From: Acidimicrobiaceae bacterium
GTDB lineage: Bacteria; Actinomycetota; Acidimicrobiia; Acidimicrobiales; RAAP-2
NCBI GenBank assembly: GCA_003133405.1
Contig: PKXH01000070.1
Coordinates: 1 to 37,264 of the forward strand
Direction of reading: 5' to 3'
Length of the DNA stretch: 37,264 nt
The number at the start of each line of letters is the position of its first letter. Position 1 is the first letter of the stretch. Shown piece after piece: positions 8,127-16,788 of this stretch. Below the pieces are notes generated by a model. It saw only the letters and a program-made list of their open reading frames with translations, did no database searches and was not told the origin of the DNA. The translations under genes were made by a program, and so were the position numbers.

Positions 8127-8821
8127 GCGGCGCCCGCCACTCCGAGAAGTCGGCGAACGAGCGCCGGGTCATCAAGATCGCCGGCCCCGCCGCGGTGCAC
8201 CACCTCGCCGTGATCGAGCACGACGACATGATCGGCCAAACGTTTCACGACGCCGAGATTCTGTTCGACAAGCAACACCGTCGAATGTTCGGCGGCCCGT
8301 TCGAGCACGCTGGCGAACTCGCTCACGAGCTTCGGGGCAAGCCCCTTGGAGGGCTCGTCCACCAAGAGCAGCGGCCGGTCGTTCAGCAGCGCTCGCGCGA
8401 TCGAGAGCATCTGTTGTTGTCCGCCCGATAGGGTCCCGGCGCGCTGGCGGGCGCGCTGCTTTAACTCGGGAAAAAGGGAGAACACGTCGTCGTAGCGCGC
8501 CGCGGCGCTGCTCTCGGCCAGTCGTAGGTTCTGCTCGACGGTGAGTGCCGAGAAGACGTCGCGGTCCTCGGGCACGTAGCCGATACCGAGGCGAACGATG
8601 CGGTGCGTCGGCCAGTTCTCGACGTCGTGGCCGAGAACCTGGATCTGGCCGCTACTCGCCACGAGACCCAGGATGGCTCGCAACGTCGTAGTCTTGCCGA
8701 CGCCGTTGCGCCCGAGCAGCGCCGTCACGCCTCCCGTTGGCACGTTGAAACTGACGCCTTGAAGGATGTGCGAACCAGCGATGCTGACGTGAAGATCGGA
8801 AACGGCAACCGCGTCGGTCAC
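8123..8821 (-). CDS. livF: ABC importer ATPase (LivF type)
   Basis: ATPase subunit of 232 residues. Walker A GRNGVGKT (37-44), signature LSGGQQQM, and Walker B LLLVDEPSKGLAP are intact. The short length and KGLAP after Walker B are typical of LivF. The GTG start at 8821 overlaps the livG stop (GTGA), and its stop overlaps livH. It heterodimerises with LivG on the LivHM permease. Confidence 0.94.
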   Translation of the reverse strand: MTDAVAVSDLHVSIAGSHILQGVSFNVPTGGVTALLGRNGVGKTTTLRAILGLVASSGQIQVLGHDVENWPTHRIVRLGIGYVPEDRDVFSALTVEQNLRLAESSAAARYDDVFSLFPELKQRARQRAGTLSGGQQQMLSIARALLNDRPLLLVDEPSKGLAPKLVSEFASVLERAAEHSTVLLVEQNLGVVKRLADHVVVLDHGEVVHRGGAGDLDDPALVRRLLGVAGAA

Positions 8822-9588
8822 AGCGGTTCGCCGAGGTACGCCGCCTGGACGGTCTCGTTGGCCATGACCTCATCGGGCTCGCCACAGGCGAGGAGTCGTC
8901 CGTAGTCGAGGACAGCGACTTTCTGCGCGAGTCCCACGACGACCGCCATGTGGTGCTCGACCATTAACACCGTTCGACCCTCAGAGTGCAGTCGGGCGAT
9001 GAGGTCCATGAGGAGGCCTACGTCCTCGGAGTTGACACCGGCCATGGGCTCGTCGAGCAAGAGGACCTTCGCTCGGGCGGCGAGCAGAATCGCCAGTTCG
9101 AGTTTGCGCTTATCACCGTGGCTCAGCGCCCCAGTGACGTGACGCGCCACGCCCGAAAGTCCCACTTCCTTCAGCGCCTCTTCGGCGGCCGTCGTCGCCT
9201 CGTCGCCGGCCCGCGGCCGTCGCCAAAACTTCATGTTGCCCCCGAGGCGGCCTTGCGCCGAGAGCCGCGCGTTCTCGAGCACCGTGAGCGAATTGAACAG
9301 ACTTGAGGTCTGGAACGTGCGGCCCACGCCCATTCGAGCGCGGCCCGAGGACGAGACGCCAGCTAGGTCGCGCCCGAAGAGCTCGACCGCACCGGTCGTG
9401 GGCTTGAGCAGCCCGCTCAAGAGATTGAGCAGGGTGGTCTTGCCCGCACCGTTGGGCCCGATGATCCCGAGGAAACTTCCCTCTTCGATATCGAGGTCGA
9501 TCTCGGAGAGAATGTCCACCCCGCCGACCCGGAATCCCAGGCCCTTCACCTGCAAGGCGAGGGGCCTGGGGCCGGGACGATCTCTCAT
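8818..9588 (-). CDS. livG: ABC importer ATPase (LivG type)
   Basis: ATPase subunit of 256 residues. Walker A GPNGAGKT (44-51), the variant signature LSHGDKRKLELA usual for LivG, and Walker B VLLLDEPMAGVN. The loop after Walker A contains GRTFQTSSLFNSLTVLEN. It lies 15 bp downstream of the binding-protein gene and overlaps livF, so it belongs to a single livKGFHM transcript. Confidence 0.94.
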   Translation of the reverse strand: MRDRPGPRPLALQVKGLGFRVGGVDILSEIDLDIEEGSFLGIIGPNGAGKTTLLNLLSGLLKPTTGAVELFGRDLAGVSSSGRARMGVGRTFQTSSLFNSLTVLENARLSAQGRLGGNMKFWRRPRAGDEATTAAEEALKEVGLSGVARHVTGALSHGDKRKLELAILLAARAKVLLLDEPMAGVNSEDVGLLMDLIARLHSEGRTVLMVEHHMAVVVGLAQKVAVLDYGRLLACGEPDEVMANETVQAAYLGEPL

Positions 9589-9603
9589 TGGGGGAGACCT
9601 TAA

Positions 9604-10815
9604 TTAATTATTGAAGTGCGCCGCGACCGGAGGAGCAGTCTTTGAAGAGGCCAACGTACTCAGGACGATGGGCTTGTAGCCATTGCTGATCGTCTGCACC
9701 AGGCTGACCTGGTACATCGGTTGGAGCATCGCGTGGTCCGAAGTCCGAATGGTCTGCTCGCCCTTTGGCGCGAGGAAGCTCCAGCCCGCCAACCCCTTGA
9801 TCATCTTGTTCACGTTGGACCCGTCGCCCGTTTGGATGGCACGCACCAACATCTGCGCCCATACAAAGCCGTCGGGCGTGAAGAGGTCCGGCTGCTGCTT
9901 GTACTTCTTCTCCATCGCCTTGATGAGGTACTTGTTGGGCGCGTTGGTCGAGCCGTTCGAGACGTAGAGCGACAGATAGTTGAACGAGGTGCCGATCGTT
10001 CCGTAGAACGGGTAGGTAGCGATGTTCGCCAAACCCGTGACGACGTGCGCGGTGGCGAGCGCACCTTGCTGGTTGAGCGCCTGCATGAGGGGCGCACCCG
10101 TGGTGCCGGCCCACGCGAGGAAGATGATGTCGGGCTTGTCCTGTTGCACCTGGAGCGCCGTTGCCGTGAAGTCCGTCGTCGTGAGCGGCACGAGCAGGCT
10201 GTCAACCGTATCGCCGAGGCTCTTGAAGGCGTTAGTGGCGTCGGTCACGTACGACTGACCGAAGGCGAAGTCTTGACCCAGCACCAGGATGGTCTTGCCG
10301 GTGCCGAGCGCTTTGACGTAGGACTTGGCCGTCTGCACGTCTTGGTAGGTCTGGCGACCGGATCGGAAGGTGTAGCGGTTCGCGCCGGTGATGGCGTCGT
10401 CGGCCGCCGCGCCCGAGATGTAGAGCACTTTGTTCTGGGCGGCGACGGGCGCAAGCTCGTCGGCGATGCTCGAGTCACCGGTTCCGCCGATGATCTTGTA
10501 GCCGGCGCCCACGAAGGACTTGAAATCCGTCACGGCGGTCGTCGGGTTGTCGGCGTCGTCATCCCACGTGATGTCGAGCTTTTGACCGTTCACCTTGTCG
10601 GTGCCGTTGGTTGCGTAGTTAAGACCGATATTGAAGCCCTGGCGCCACTCGGTCTCGTACGCGGAGTAGATGCCCGTCTGTTCGAGGATCATGCCAACCT
10701 TGACCGGACCCTTTGCGGCGGCGGCGCCGGAGAGCTGAGACGTACCGACGCTCGCGCCAAGCGCCACCATGGCCAACGACATGGTGACCGCAGTCAATCG
10801 AAAGTGCCTTCTCAT
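9604..10815 (-). CDS. livK: Periplasmic-type substrate-binding protein (LivK type)
   Basis: Extracellular solute receptor of the importer, 403 residues. A signal peptide covers about 1-34: basic MRRHFR, a hydrophobic core, then an Ala-rich cleavage region. No lipobox Cys is seen, so it may be released or held by another route. The mature protein begins KVGMILEQTGIYSAY, the type I fold of the Leu/Ile/Val-binding family, and contains GTGDSSIADELAPVAAQNKV. First gene of the operon. AAGGGGGAAA gives a good ribosome site at the ATG, and the promoter is described separately. Confidence 0.93.
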   Translation of the reverse strand: MRRHFRLTAVTMSLAMVALGASVGTSQLSGAAAAKGPVKVGMILEQTGIYSAYETEWRQGFNIGLNYATNGTDKVNGQKLDITWDDDADNPTTAVTDFKSFVGAGYKIIGGTGDSSIADELAPVAAQNKVLYISGAAADDAITGANRYTFRSGRQTYQDVQTAKSYVKALGTGKTILVLGQDFAFGQSYVTDATNAFKSLGDTVDSLLVPLTTTDFTATALQVQQDKPDIIFLAWAGTTGAPLMQALNQQGALATAHVVTGLANIATYPFYGTIGTSFNYLSLYVSNGSTNAPNKYLIKAMEKKYKQQPDLFTPDGFVWAQMLVRAIQTGDGSNVNKMIKGLAGWSFLAPKGEQTIRTSDHAMLQPMYQVSLVQTISNGYKPIVLSTLASSKTAPPVAAHFNN

Positions 10816-10857
10816 TTTCCCCCTTGAAACGTGCCGCCCCCATGGCCGCGTGAGCGA

Positions 10858-10887
10858 TAGTTAAGCAGAGCCCCGCAAGAATGTCAA
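10858..10887 (-). promoter_or_regulatory. livK promoter
   Basis: On the minus strand, -35 TTGACA (10882-10887), an 18-bp spacer, and -10 TAACTA (10858-10863), placing transcription start about 35 nt before the livK ATG. A 7-bp inverted repeat (AGCCCCG at 10869-10875, CGGGGCT at 10908-10914) brackets the -35 and could be an operator. The rest of the 276-bp gap to the esterase gene shows nothing further. Confidence 0.6.
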
Positions 10888-11092
10888 GTGAATCACCTCT
10901 CATATTTCGGGGCTTTCTACCCCGCCCCGGGTCCGAAGGATTCCTAAAAGACCTGCAGCAGAAGGCTGATCCGGCCGTACCCGACGCCGGTCAACGTGGG
11001 CGTTCGGTGGAGTTCGAAGACCTGAGCGGCTCTAAATCGCCGGGACCGAGGTCTGAACTCTGGCGAGTTCGCACCCGCCACTGCGCAACTTT

Positions 11093-12214
11093 TTAACGCA
11101 ACGCCGCTTCTACCGCCGCCCGCGCGATGTTGGCGCCGCGCGTACTACCCGGCACGAACTGCATCTTGTTCGGCGTGTACGCAATGGTGATGCCGAAGTC
11201 TTGATCCATGATGACCAGCGAGCCAAGGCCCGCCCAGAAGCAGCCGTGCGGACCCAGTGGCGTCACGCTGCTGGCGAGCCCGTAGCCCATCCCGAAGTTC
11301 GCCTCGATGCCGAGCACCAAGTCGACGCCGTGGGCCTGGGTCTCGAAGATCTGCGCGCCCGTCTTTTCGGAGAAGAATCGCTTCCCGTTGAACTCGCCCT
11401 TGTTCGCCACGATGGACTGGACCGTCGCCACCGAACGCGCGTTACCGTGCCCGTTCGAGGCGGGGATCTCCGCCGCGCGCCACCAGCGGTGCCACGGCCA
11501 CGTGAAGTCGATCGGTGGCGACATCCACGAGCGATAGGCGATCGAATGAGGGTCTAACCCCTCGAGGACGTTGCCGTCTCCTGGGATCACGAGACTGACC
11601 CTCGACTCCTCCGATTCGGGAAGACCGACGTAGAAGTCGGCGCCGAGCACGTCGGTGACCTCGGACTTCAAGAACTGAGCGAACGAGGTGCCCGTGATAC
11701 GACGGACAATCTCACCGATCAGGTACCCCTGGGTCACGAGGTGATAGCCCGAGGCGGTGCCCGGCTCCCACCAGGGGGCCTGCGCGGCCAGGGCGCGAGT
11801 ACAGAGATCCCAGTCAGCGAGGTCTTCAGGCTTGAGCGTCGCGTCAAAACCCGCCAGTCCCGAGGTGTGGCCCATGACGTGGCGGACCTCGATGGACCCT
11901 TTGCCCTGCTGGGCGAATTCGGGCCAGTATTTGGCCACTGGTGCATGAAAGTCGAGTTCGCCACGGTCGGACAGCATCAGTGCCACGAGAAACGTCATGG
12001 TCTTGGTGACGGACCACACGTTCACAATCGTGTCGCGCTCCCAGAGTGTCGTCTTCTGCTCGTCGGCGTAGCCGCCCCAGATGTCCGCGACGAGTTCACC
12101 GCGCAGATAGACAGCGATCGACGCGCCGACGTCCTCGCCGTTCTTGAGTTGCTCTTCGAATACTTCGCGCAACGACGAAAATTTATCGGTGGTGTAGCCC
12201 TGAACGATTGACAT
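11093..12214 (-). CDS. Serine hydrolase of the beta-lactamase/esterase (EstB-like) family
   Basis: About 373 residues from the ATG at 12214. Class C beta-lactamase-like fold: SVTK supplies the nucleophile Ser and the general-base Lys, the region SGYHLVTQGYL supplies the Tyr, and GPHGCFWAGLG near the C-terminus matches the third motif. GHTSGLAG is also typical. No signal peptide is seen, so an intracellular carboxylesterase is likelier than a true beta-lactamase. The ATG at 12214 has GGAG about 5 bp upstream, better than the start at 12256. It diverges from a TetR gene that may control it; the substrate is unknown. Confidence 0.85.
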   Translation of the reverse strand: MSIVQGYTTDKFSSLREVFEEQLKNGEDVGASIAVYLRGELVADIWGGYADEQKTTLWERDTIVNVWSVTKTMTFLVALMLSDRGELDFHAPVAKYWPEFAQQGKGSIEVRHVMGHTSGLAGFDATLKPEDLADWDLCTRALAAQAPWWEPGTASGYHLVTQGYLIGEIVRRITGTSFAQFLKSEVTDVLGADFYVGLPESEESRVSLVIPGDGNVLEGLDPHSIAYRSWMSPPIDFTWPWHRWWRAAEIPASNGHGNARSVATVQSIVANKGEFNGKRFFSEKTGAQIFETQAHGVDLVLGIEANFGMGYGLASSVTPLGPHGCFWAGLGSLVIMDQDFGITIAYTPNKMQFVPGSTRGANIARAAVEAALR

Positions 12215-12437
12215 CATGTCTCCAGTTTCTTTCGTCACGTCCGGTGAAGTGTCCAAGACAATAGCGACTCGTGTCTCGATCGCTCGAACTTTGTCGTCGC
12301 GACATGACGCGATCCTTTCGATTCTTCTTCACTGGCCTGTTGGCGAGTGGCCCCTTTTAGGCGCAACTCACTTCTCTTAGCCGAGCGTGCCGGCAGCGTG
12401 GTTTCCATCGTCGCGAACGGAGTCGATAGAGTACGCG

Positions 12438-13250
12438 ATGTGTTCGCAGCGACCTTTGACGGACGTGTCCGTGGCCAATGACTACTCGGTTCGACCGGGC
12501 GCCACGGGACCGCCCGATCTCGACCAGAGCGAATCGGGTAAGGAGAACGTCGGGCAACCCAGCAAGGGGAAGGGGGCGCGCACGCGGCGCAAGTTGGTTT
12601 CGGCCGCCGAAGACGTCTTCAACATCTATGGCTACTACGACGCGTCAATCGTCAAAATAACCGAAGCCGCCGGTGTCGCCCAGGGCACGTTTTACGTGTA
12701 TTTCAAGAGCAAAAAGGAGATCTTCGACGAGGTCGTCGCCGATCTCAATCGCCGGGTTCGTCACGCCATGTCCGAGGCGGCTCGCGGCGCCACCACCCGC
12801 CTCGAAGCCGAGCGCCTTGGTTTCGCCGGGTTTTTCCGTTTCACGACTGATCACCCGGCGCTCTATCGAGTGATTCGCCAGGCAGAGTTCGTCTCGCCGG
12901 GTGCGCTTCGTAACCACTACGAGAAGGTCGCCGAGGGCTACGTCGCCCCGTTGCGCGAGGCGATGGCCGCAGGCGACGTCACGCCCGGCGACCCGATGAT
13001 TCTCGCCTGGTTGCTCATGGCGATCGGCGAGGCCGTCGGACTGCGCTGGATCATTTGGGACGAGGCCAAGGCTGTCCCCACCGAAGTCTTCGACGAGATG
13101 ATGGCCATTATCGCGCGCATGCTCGGCGGTCAGACCAGCGCCGCGTACAGTGACGGCACCAACGATGCCCCGTCGCTTCACGACGACGGAGACGTTCAAC
13201 CAAGATTCGGCTCGGCGACCGAGGAAGCCGCGCCACGAGTCGAGAGTTGA
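12438..13250 (+). CDS. TetR-family transcriptional regulator
   Basis: About 270 residues. A polar N-terminal tail of about 45 residues precedes the DNA-binding domain. That domain runs from ARTRRKLVSAAEDVF through GYYDASIVKITEAAGVAQGT to FYVYFKSKKEIF, a textbook TetR helix-turn-helix. The C-terminal half is helical with a ligand-pocket-like section (FFRFTTDHPALYRVIRQAEF), similar to fatty-acid/acyl-CoA-responsive TetR proteins. The start is uncertain: GTG 12387, ATG 12438 and GTG 12465 are all in frame. It lies between the divergent esterase and the acyl-CoA synthetase and may regulate both. Confidence 0.85.
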   Translation: MCSQRPLTDVSVANDYSVRPGATGPPDLDQSESGKENVGQPSKGKGARTRRKLVSAAEDVFNIYGYYDASIVKITEAAGVAQGTFYVYFKSKKEIFDEVVADLNRRVRHAMSEAARGATTRLEAERLGFAGFFRFTTDHPALYRVIRQAEFVSPGALRNHYEKVAEGYVAPLREAMAAGDVTPGDPMILAWLLMAIGEAVGLRWIIWDEAKAVPTEVFDEMMAIIARMLGGQTSAAYSDGTNDAPSLHDDGDVQPRFGSATEEAAPRVES

Positions 13251-13299
13251 CGATCGTGAGGCCACGGCGCTGGCTGACGTCAACGGCGATACGAATCTC

Positions 13300-14820
13300 A
13301 TGAGCGAACGAGATCACGACCTGCACGTGATAGGGCGGTGGATCAGCGAACGCGCGCGCCAGACGCCGTGCCGCAGCGCCATTGAATTTGACGGAGACGC
13401 AATTACTTACGCCGAGCTCGAAGTTCGATCAACCGAACTCGCCCACGCCCTGCTTCACTTCGGACTGATGCCGGGCGACAGGATCGCCACCCTCACCGAG
13501 AATCGCCCCGAGCACGTTGAGTTGCTCTTCGCCTGCGCCAAGGCCGGACTCGTCATGGCGCCCTTGAATTGGCGACTGACGCCGCCCGAGCTCGCCGCCC
13601 AGCTCAAGGTCTTCACGCCCGCACTCATTACCGCATCAAGGATGCACCGTACGCGAATGGAAGAGACGCGTTCGTTGGTGGCGAGCGCGACGCCGTCGCT
13701 CGACCTCGAGACCCTGGCACAGGAATTGAGGCCCGCGTCGCTGAAGCGCGAACTCCCCATCGTCGAGGACGACGACGCACTGCTGATCATCGCGACGTCA
13801 GGTACCACGGGCACGCCGAAGGGCGTCGTGCTGACTCACGCCAACTGTTTTTGGACCAACCTCGGCTTCGACCTCGCCGCCCCCATGGGAGGCGACGACG
13901 TCGTGTTGCAAGTGCTGCCGCAGTGTCACGTCGGAGGGTGGAATGTGCAACCGCTTCTCGCATGGTGGAAGGGCGCGACGGTCGTGCTCGAATCTTCGTT
14001 CGATCCCCCGCGAGTGCTCGATCTCGTCGCGCGTCGACGTGTCACGACGATGATGGGCGTCCCGGCGACGTACCTTTTGCTCGCGCAGCATCCCGGATTT
14101 GCCCAGGCCGACCTCACGAGTTTGCGTCGGGTCCTCGTCGGTGGCGCGTCGATGCCGCTCACGCTCATCGAAGAGTGGCACTCGCGTGGCGTCGAAGTAG
14201 TCCAGGGCTACGGGTTGACGGAGGCGTCGCCCAACGTCCTATGTCTCGCTCCCGAAGACGCGACGTCGCACCTCGGTTCCGTCGGCAAGCCCTACACCTA
14301 CGTCAACGTGGCGCTGCACGACAATGACACCGGATCGTTCGTTCACGGGGCGGGCCGCGGCGAGATCTACGTAAAGGGTCCGAACGTGTTCCGCGGCTAC
14401 TGGGACAACGCCGCCGCCACGGCGGCGGCGTTCGATGACGGATGGCTACGTACCGGTGACGTGGCCGAACGCGACGAGGCCGGCTACTACCGGATCTGCG
14501 GTCGCGCGAAGGAGATGTTCGTGTCGGGCGGCGAGAACGTGTACCCGGCCGAAGTCGAGCAAGTCCTCGCCTCGTACCTCGACGTCGCCGAAGCGGCGGT
14601 GGTCGCGATTGCGCACCCGCGATGGGGCGAGTCCGGCGTCGCCTTTGTCGTAGCGAAACGGGGCGCGACCTTGGAGACGGAGACACTGACGACGTACTGC
14701 CGCGCGAACCTCGCGGCGTACAAGGTGCCGAGCCAATTCCATGTCGTCGAAGAGTTGCCCCGTTCGACCGTTGGCAAAGTCGATCGGGTTCGCCTGACCA
14801 TTATGGCGAGTGAGTCATAA
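13300..14820 (+). CDS. Acyl-CoA synthetase (AMP-forming), FadD-like
   Basis: Activates a carboxylic acid to its CoA thioester via an acyl-adenylate. Product is 506 residues from the ATG at 13300; an upstream start at 13150 would run back into the TetR gene. The phosphate loop TSGTTGTPKG (166-175), YGLTE (304-308), GWLRTGD (381-387), the hinge with GRAKEMFVSGGENVYPAE (401-418), and the C-terminal catalytic Lys in TVGKVDR (K493) are all present. It follows the TetR gene by 49 bp, so a small regulated fatty or aromatic acid activation unit is likely. Chain length cannot be told. Confidence 0.92.
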   Translation: MSERDHDLHVIGRWISERARQTPCRSAIEFDGDAITYAELEVRSTELAHALLHFGLMPGDRIATLTENRPEHVELLFACAKAGLVMAPLNWRLTPPELAAQLKVFTPALITASRMHRTRMEETRSLVASATPSLDLETLAQELRPASLKRELPIVEDDDALLIIATSGTTGTPKGVVLTHANCFWTNLGFDLAAPMGGDDVVLQVLPQCHVGGWNVQPLLAWWKGATVVLESSFDPPRVLDLVARRRVTTMMGVPATYLLLAQHPGFAQADLTSLRRVLVGGASMPLTLIEEWHSRGVEVVQGYGLTEASPNVLCLAPEDATSHLGSVGKPYTYVNVALHDNDTGSFVHGAGRGEIYVKGPNVFRGYWDNAAATAAAFDDGWLRTGDVAERDEAGYYRICGRAKEMFVSGGENVYPAEVEQVLASYLDVAEAAVVAIAHPRWGESGVAFVVAKRGATLETETLTTYCRANLAAYKVPSQFHVVEELPRSTVGKVDRVRLTIMASES

Positions 14821-15109
14821 AGCGCTCTCCACCAGGAAACTCGTTGAGCAACGCCTGCATTGTTTGGCACCGAGGAAATGCCAATGGCCGCCCGTCTGCC
14901 AATGCCAAGACATGAACGGAATTGATGGGAGTGAACTCGTCGTAATGGCGCCCGCTGGAGGTTTCCTCAGCCGGTGAAGGCACGAATTTGGTGAGCGAAC
15001 AAGCAAAAAATTCATCGCGAAATTTCGCCGTCACTACTAGCGCACGTAGAGGTCCATACGCCAACTTCCGGTCATCGCAAAGTCGCACAGTGACGCCGTC
15101 ATCGAGCAC
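14801..15109 (-). CDS. Doubtful small ORF (102 aa)
   Basis: An open frame of 102 codons filling the gap between the acyl-CoA synthetase end (20-bp antisense overlap) and the hypothetical gene at 15037-15489 (73-bp overlap in another frame). No motif is recognised. It covers space that otherwise has no gene, but both overlaps and the lack of a clear ribosome site make it weak. Confidence 0.25.
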   Translation of the reverse strand: MLDDGVTVRLCDDRKLAYGPLRALVVTAKFRDEFFACSLTKFVPSPAEETSSGRHYDEFTPINSVHVLALADGRPLAFPRCQTMQALLNEFPGGERFMTHSP

Positions 15110-15489
15110 ATCACGTCAAGCACCTTGTCCGCATTCGTGTCGGCGGGCACGTCGAGAAGGAGGCCACGCGCGTTGTGATCTTGACGGACCGTGAACGGTG
15201 CGCCACCGAGCAGCAACGTGATCCGCTCGCGTCCGAGCCGCCCCCGCGAATGTAAAATACCCAGTGAGGAGGGCAGCACCTCTCCGTGGCGTGGGGCCGA
15301 CGTGACAAAGGACGCCACCGCGACGCCCTGGTTCACCCACAAGCCAAAAACGTTGACCTTGAGATCCGCCACATCGTCCACAACCCCCGGCACGACGTTG
15401 CACCACCCCCTCCCCGACGCGATCGACTCAACGGCGCTGATGGCTTCGTCGCGGTCGTCAGAGAACTGAAGTTCGCTACGCGTCGTCAC
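15037..15489 (-). CDS. Hypothetical protein (150 aa)
   Basis: A 150-residue protein with no recognised domain. The middle has alternating hydrophobic stretches suggesting beta strands (KVNVFGLWVNQGVAVASFV, then ITLLLGGAPFTV), and the C-terminal part looks helical with two Cys. No signal peptide or membrane segment. The GTG start at 15489 has GAGGA about 5 bp upstream, which supports it as real. It follows the metallopeptidase gene by 43 bp on the same strand. Confidence 0.6.
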   Translation of the reverse strand: MTTRSELQFSDDRDEAISAVESIASGRGWCNVVPGVVDDVADLKVNVFGLWVNQGVAVASFVTSAPRHGEVLPSSLGILHSRGRLGRERITLLLGGAPFTVRQDHNARGLLLDVPADTNADKVLDVMCSMTASLCDFAMTGSWRMDLYVR

Positions 15490-15532
15490 GGTTCCTCTTC
15501 ACGCCAAGGCGGGGCTGCTCGTGCGAACGAAG

Positions 15533-15880
15533 CTACGCCCAACCCAGCTCCTCGAGTCGGGGATCGCTGATGCCGAAGTGGTGCGCGACCTCGTGAATGA
15601 CGGTCTTTCGAATCTGGACCTTCACTTCGTCCTCGTTGTGGCAACCAGCGCAGATCGTCTTTTGGTACAAGGTGATCCGGTCCGGTAGGACGCCGTTGTA
15701 ACTCATCGGCCCGCGCCGAGTGAGGGGTATCCCTTCGTAGAGGCCAAAGAGCGAGCGCCCCAGGGCCTCGTCTTCGACCATGATCGCCAAATTCTCTATG
15801 TGCATCGAGAGCTCGGGCGGCAGCGAAGCGAGCGCCTCGGTCGCCAGCGCCTCGAAGCGTTCGTTGGACATCTCGAACAT
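15533..15880 (-). CDS. Small zincin-like metallopeptidase
   Basis: A 115-residue protein with the zinc-protease motif HEVAHHFGI near residues 95-103, followed by SDPRLEELGW, the hallmark of the minimal zincin family common in actinobacteria. The N-terminal half contains ITLYQKTI, the strand that precedes the active helix. Cys residues in ICAGCHNED are notable. Substrate unknown. It begins 18 bp after the phaB stop and is probably co-transcribed. Confidence 0.85.
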   Translation of the reverse strand: MFEMSNERFEALATEALASLPPELSMHIENLAIMVEDEALGRSLFGLYEGIPLTRRGPMSYNGVLPDRITLYQKTICAGCHNEDEVKVQIRKTVIHEVAHHFGISDPRLEELGWA

Positions 15881-15898
15881 CCCCGAAGCGTAATGGTC

Positions 15899-16639
15899 TC
15901 ACATGTCGAGTCCGCCGTTGACCGGGATCACCGCCCCCGTGATGTACCCCGCTCGCTCGTCGAGCAAACACGTCACCATGTAAGCCACATCTTCAGGCTC
16001 CCCGAGGCGGCCGACCGGAATACGCGCCACGATGCTCTTGAGGATCTTCTCGGGTACCGAGGCCATCATGTCGGTACTGATGAATCCCGGTGCGACGCAG
16101 TTCACCGTGATGCCCTTGCCGGCGAGTTCCAAGGCGAGGGTCTTGGTCAGTCCGTGCATGCCCGACTTGGCCGTGGCGTAGTTGGCCTGGCCCACGTTGC
16201 CCGTCTCGCCGATGATCGAACTGATGTTGACGATTCGTCCGGACCCTCGCGCGATCATGTGCTCGATCACGCCCTTCACCATGTAGAAGCACCCCGAGAT
16301 ATTGATTCGCATGACCGCGTGCCACTCCTCAACGGTCATGCGGCGCACCGTGCGATCAATATTGATCCCGGCGTTGTTGATGAGATAGTCCACGTGGTCA
16401 TACGAAGCTAAGACTTCGTCGATGAAGCGCACGCAATCCTGGGGATCGCCGACGTCCATCTGATGAACACTGATCGAGCGGCCCTGGGCGGCGGCCTCTT
16501 TGCGCATCGCTTCGGCGGCGTCACGATTGTTGAGATACGCGGCGCAGACGTGCGCGCCACCCTCCGCCAGGGCGAGCGTGATGGCCCGACCGATTCCTCG
16601 GGTCCCGCCCGTAACGACGGCCACCTTCTGTTCACTCAT
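15899..16639 (-). CDS. phaB: Acetoacetyl-CoA reductase (PhaB/FabG-type SDR)
   Basis: Reduces acetoacetyl-CoA to (R)-3-hydroxybutyryl-CoA with NAD(P)H, the monomer for PHA synthase. Product is 246 residues from the ATG at 16639, chosen for GGGGGG 8 bp upstream over a GTG at 16648. Cofactor motif GGTRGIG (11-17), NNAGI (88-92), Ser140/141 and the YATAK catalytic pair (Y154, K158). INISGCFYMVKGVIEHM and the overall pattern favour PhaB over housekeeping FabG, and the PHA cluster context agrees. No beta-ketothiolase lies nearby. Confidence 0.85.
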   Translation of the reverse strand: MSEQKVAVVTGGTRGIGRAITLALAEGGAHVCAAYLNNRDAAEAMRKEAAAQGRSISVHQMDVGDPQDCVRFIDEVLASYDHVDYLINNAGINIDRTVRRMTVEEWHAVMRINISGCFYMVKGVIEHMIARGSGRIVNISSIIGETGNVGQANYATAKSGMHGLTKTLALELAGKGITVNCVAPGFISTDMMASVPEKILKSIVARIPVGRLGEPEDVAYMVTCLLDERAGYITGAVIPVNGGLDM

Positions 16640-16660
16640 AACAACCACCCCCCGACGGTC

Positions 16661-16690
16661 ACCCTATCCACGGTGCGCACGCGGGACCAA
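16661..16690 (-). promoter_or_regulatory. Possible phaB promoter
   Basis: In the 149-bp gap before phaB the minus strand has TTGGTC (16685-16690), an 18-bp spacer and TAGGGT (16661-16666). It lacks the palindrome shared by the phaC and phasin promoters, so phaB may be controlled differently or read through from upstream. Confidence 0.35.
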
Positions 16691-16788
16691 GTTGGTGTGT
16701 TCAGGTACCGCGCCGGGGCCCGACGCTCGTCTCAGTCTCGCGAGTTCCCAACGGCGACGCGTAAGAGGTCCGCGGACGGACGAATCGC

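Noticed and set aside
9721-10827. Plus-strand open frame (368 codons) opposite livK
   Set aside because: Antisense shadow of livK; no motif, biased composition.
12292-12304. Short palindrome TGTCG-TCG-CGACA between esterase and TetR genes as an operator
   Set aside because: Only 5-bp arms in GC-rich DNA, poorly placed relative to either start; could be chance.
13150-13299. Upstream start for the acyl-CoA synthetase
   Set aside because: Would overlap the TetR gene by 101 bp and adds a low-complexity tail; family similarity starts after the ATG at 13300.
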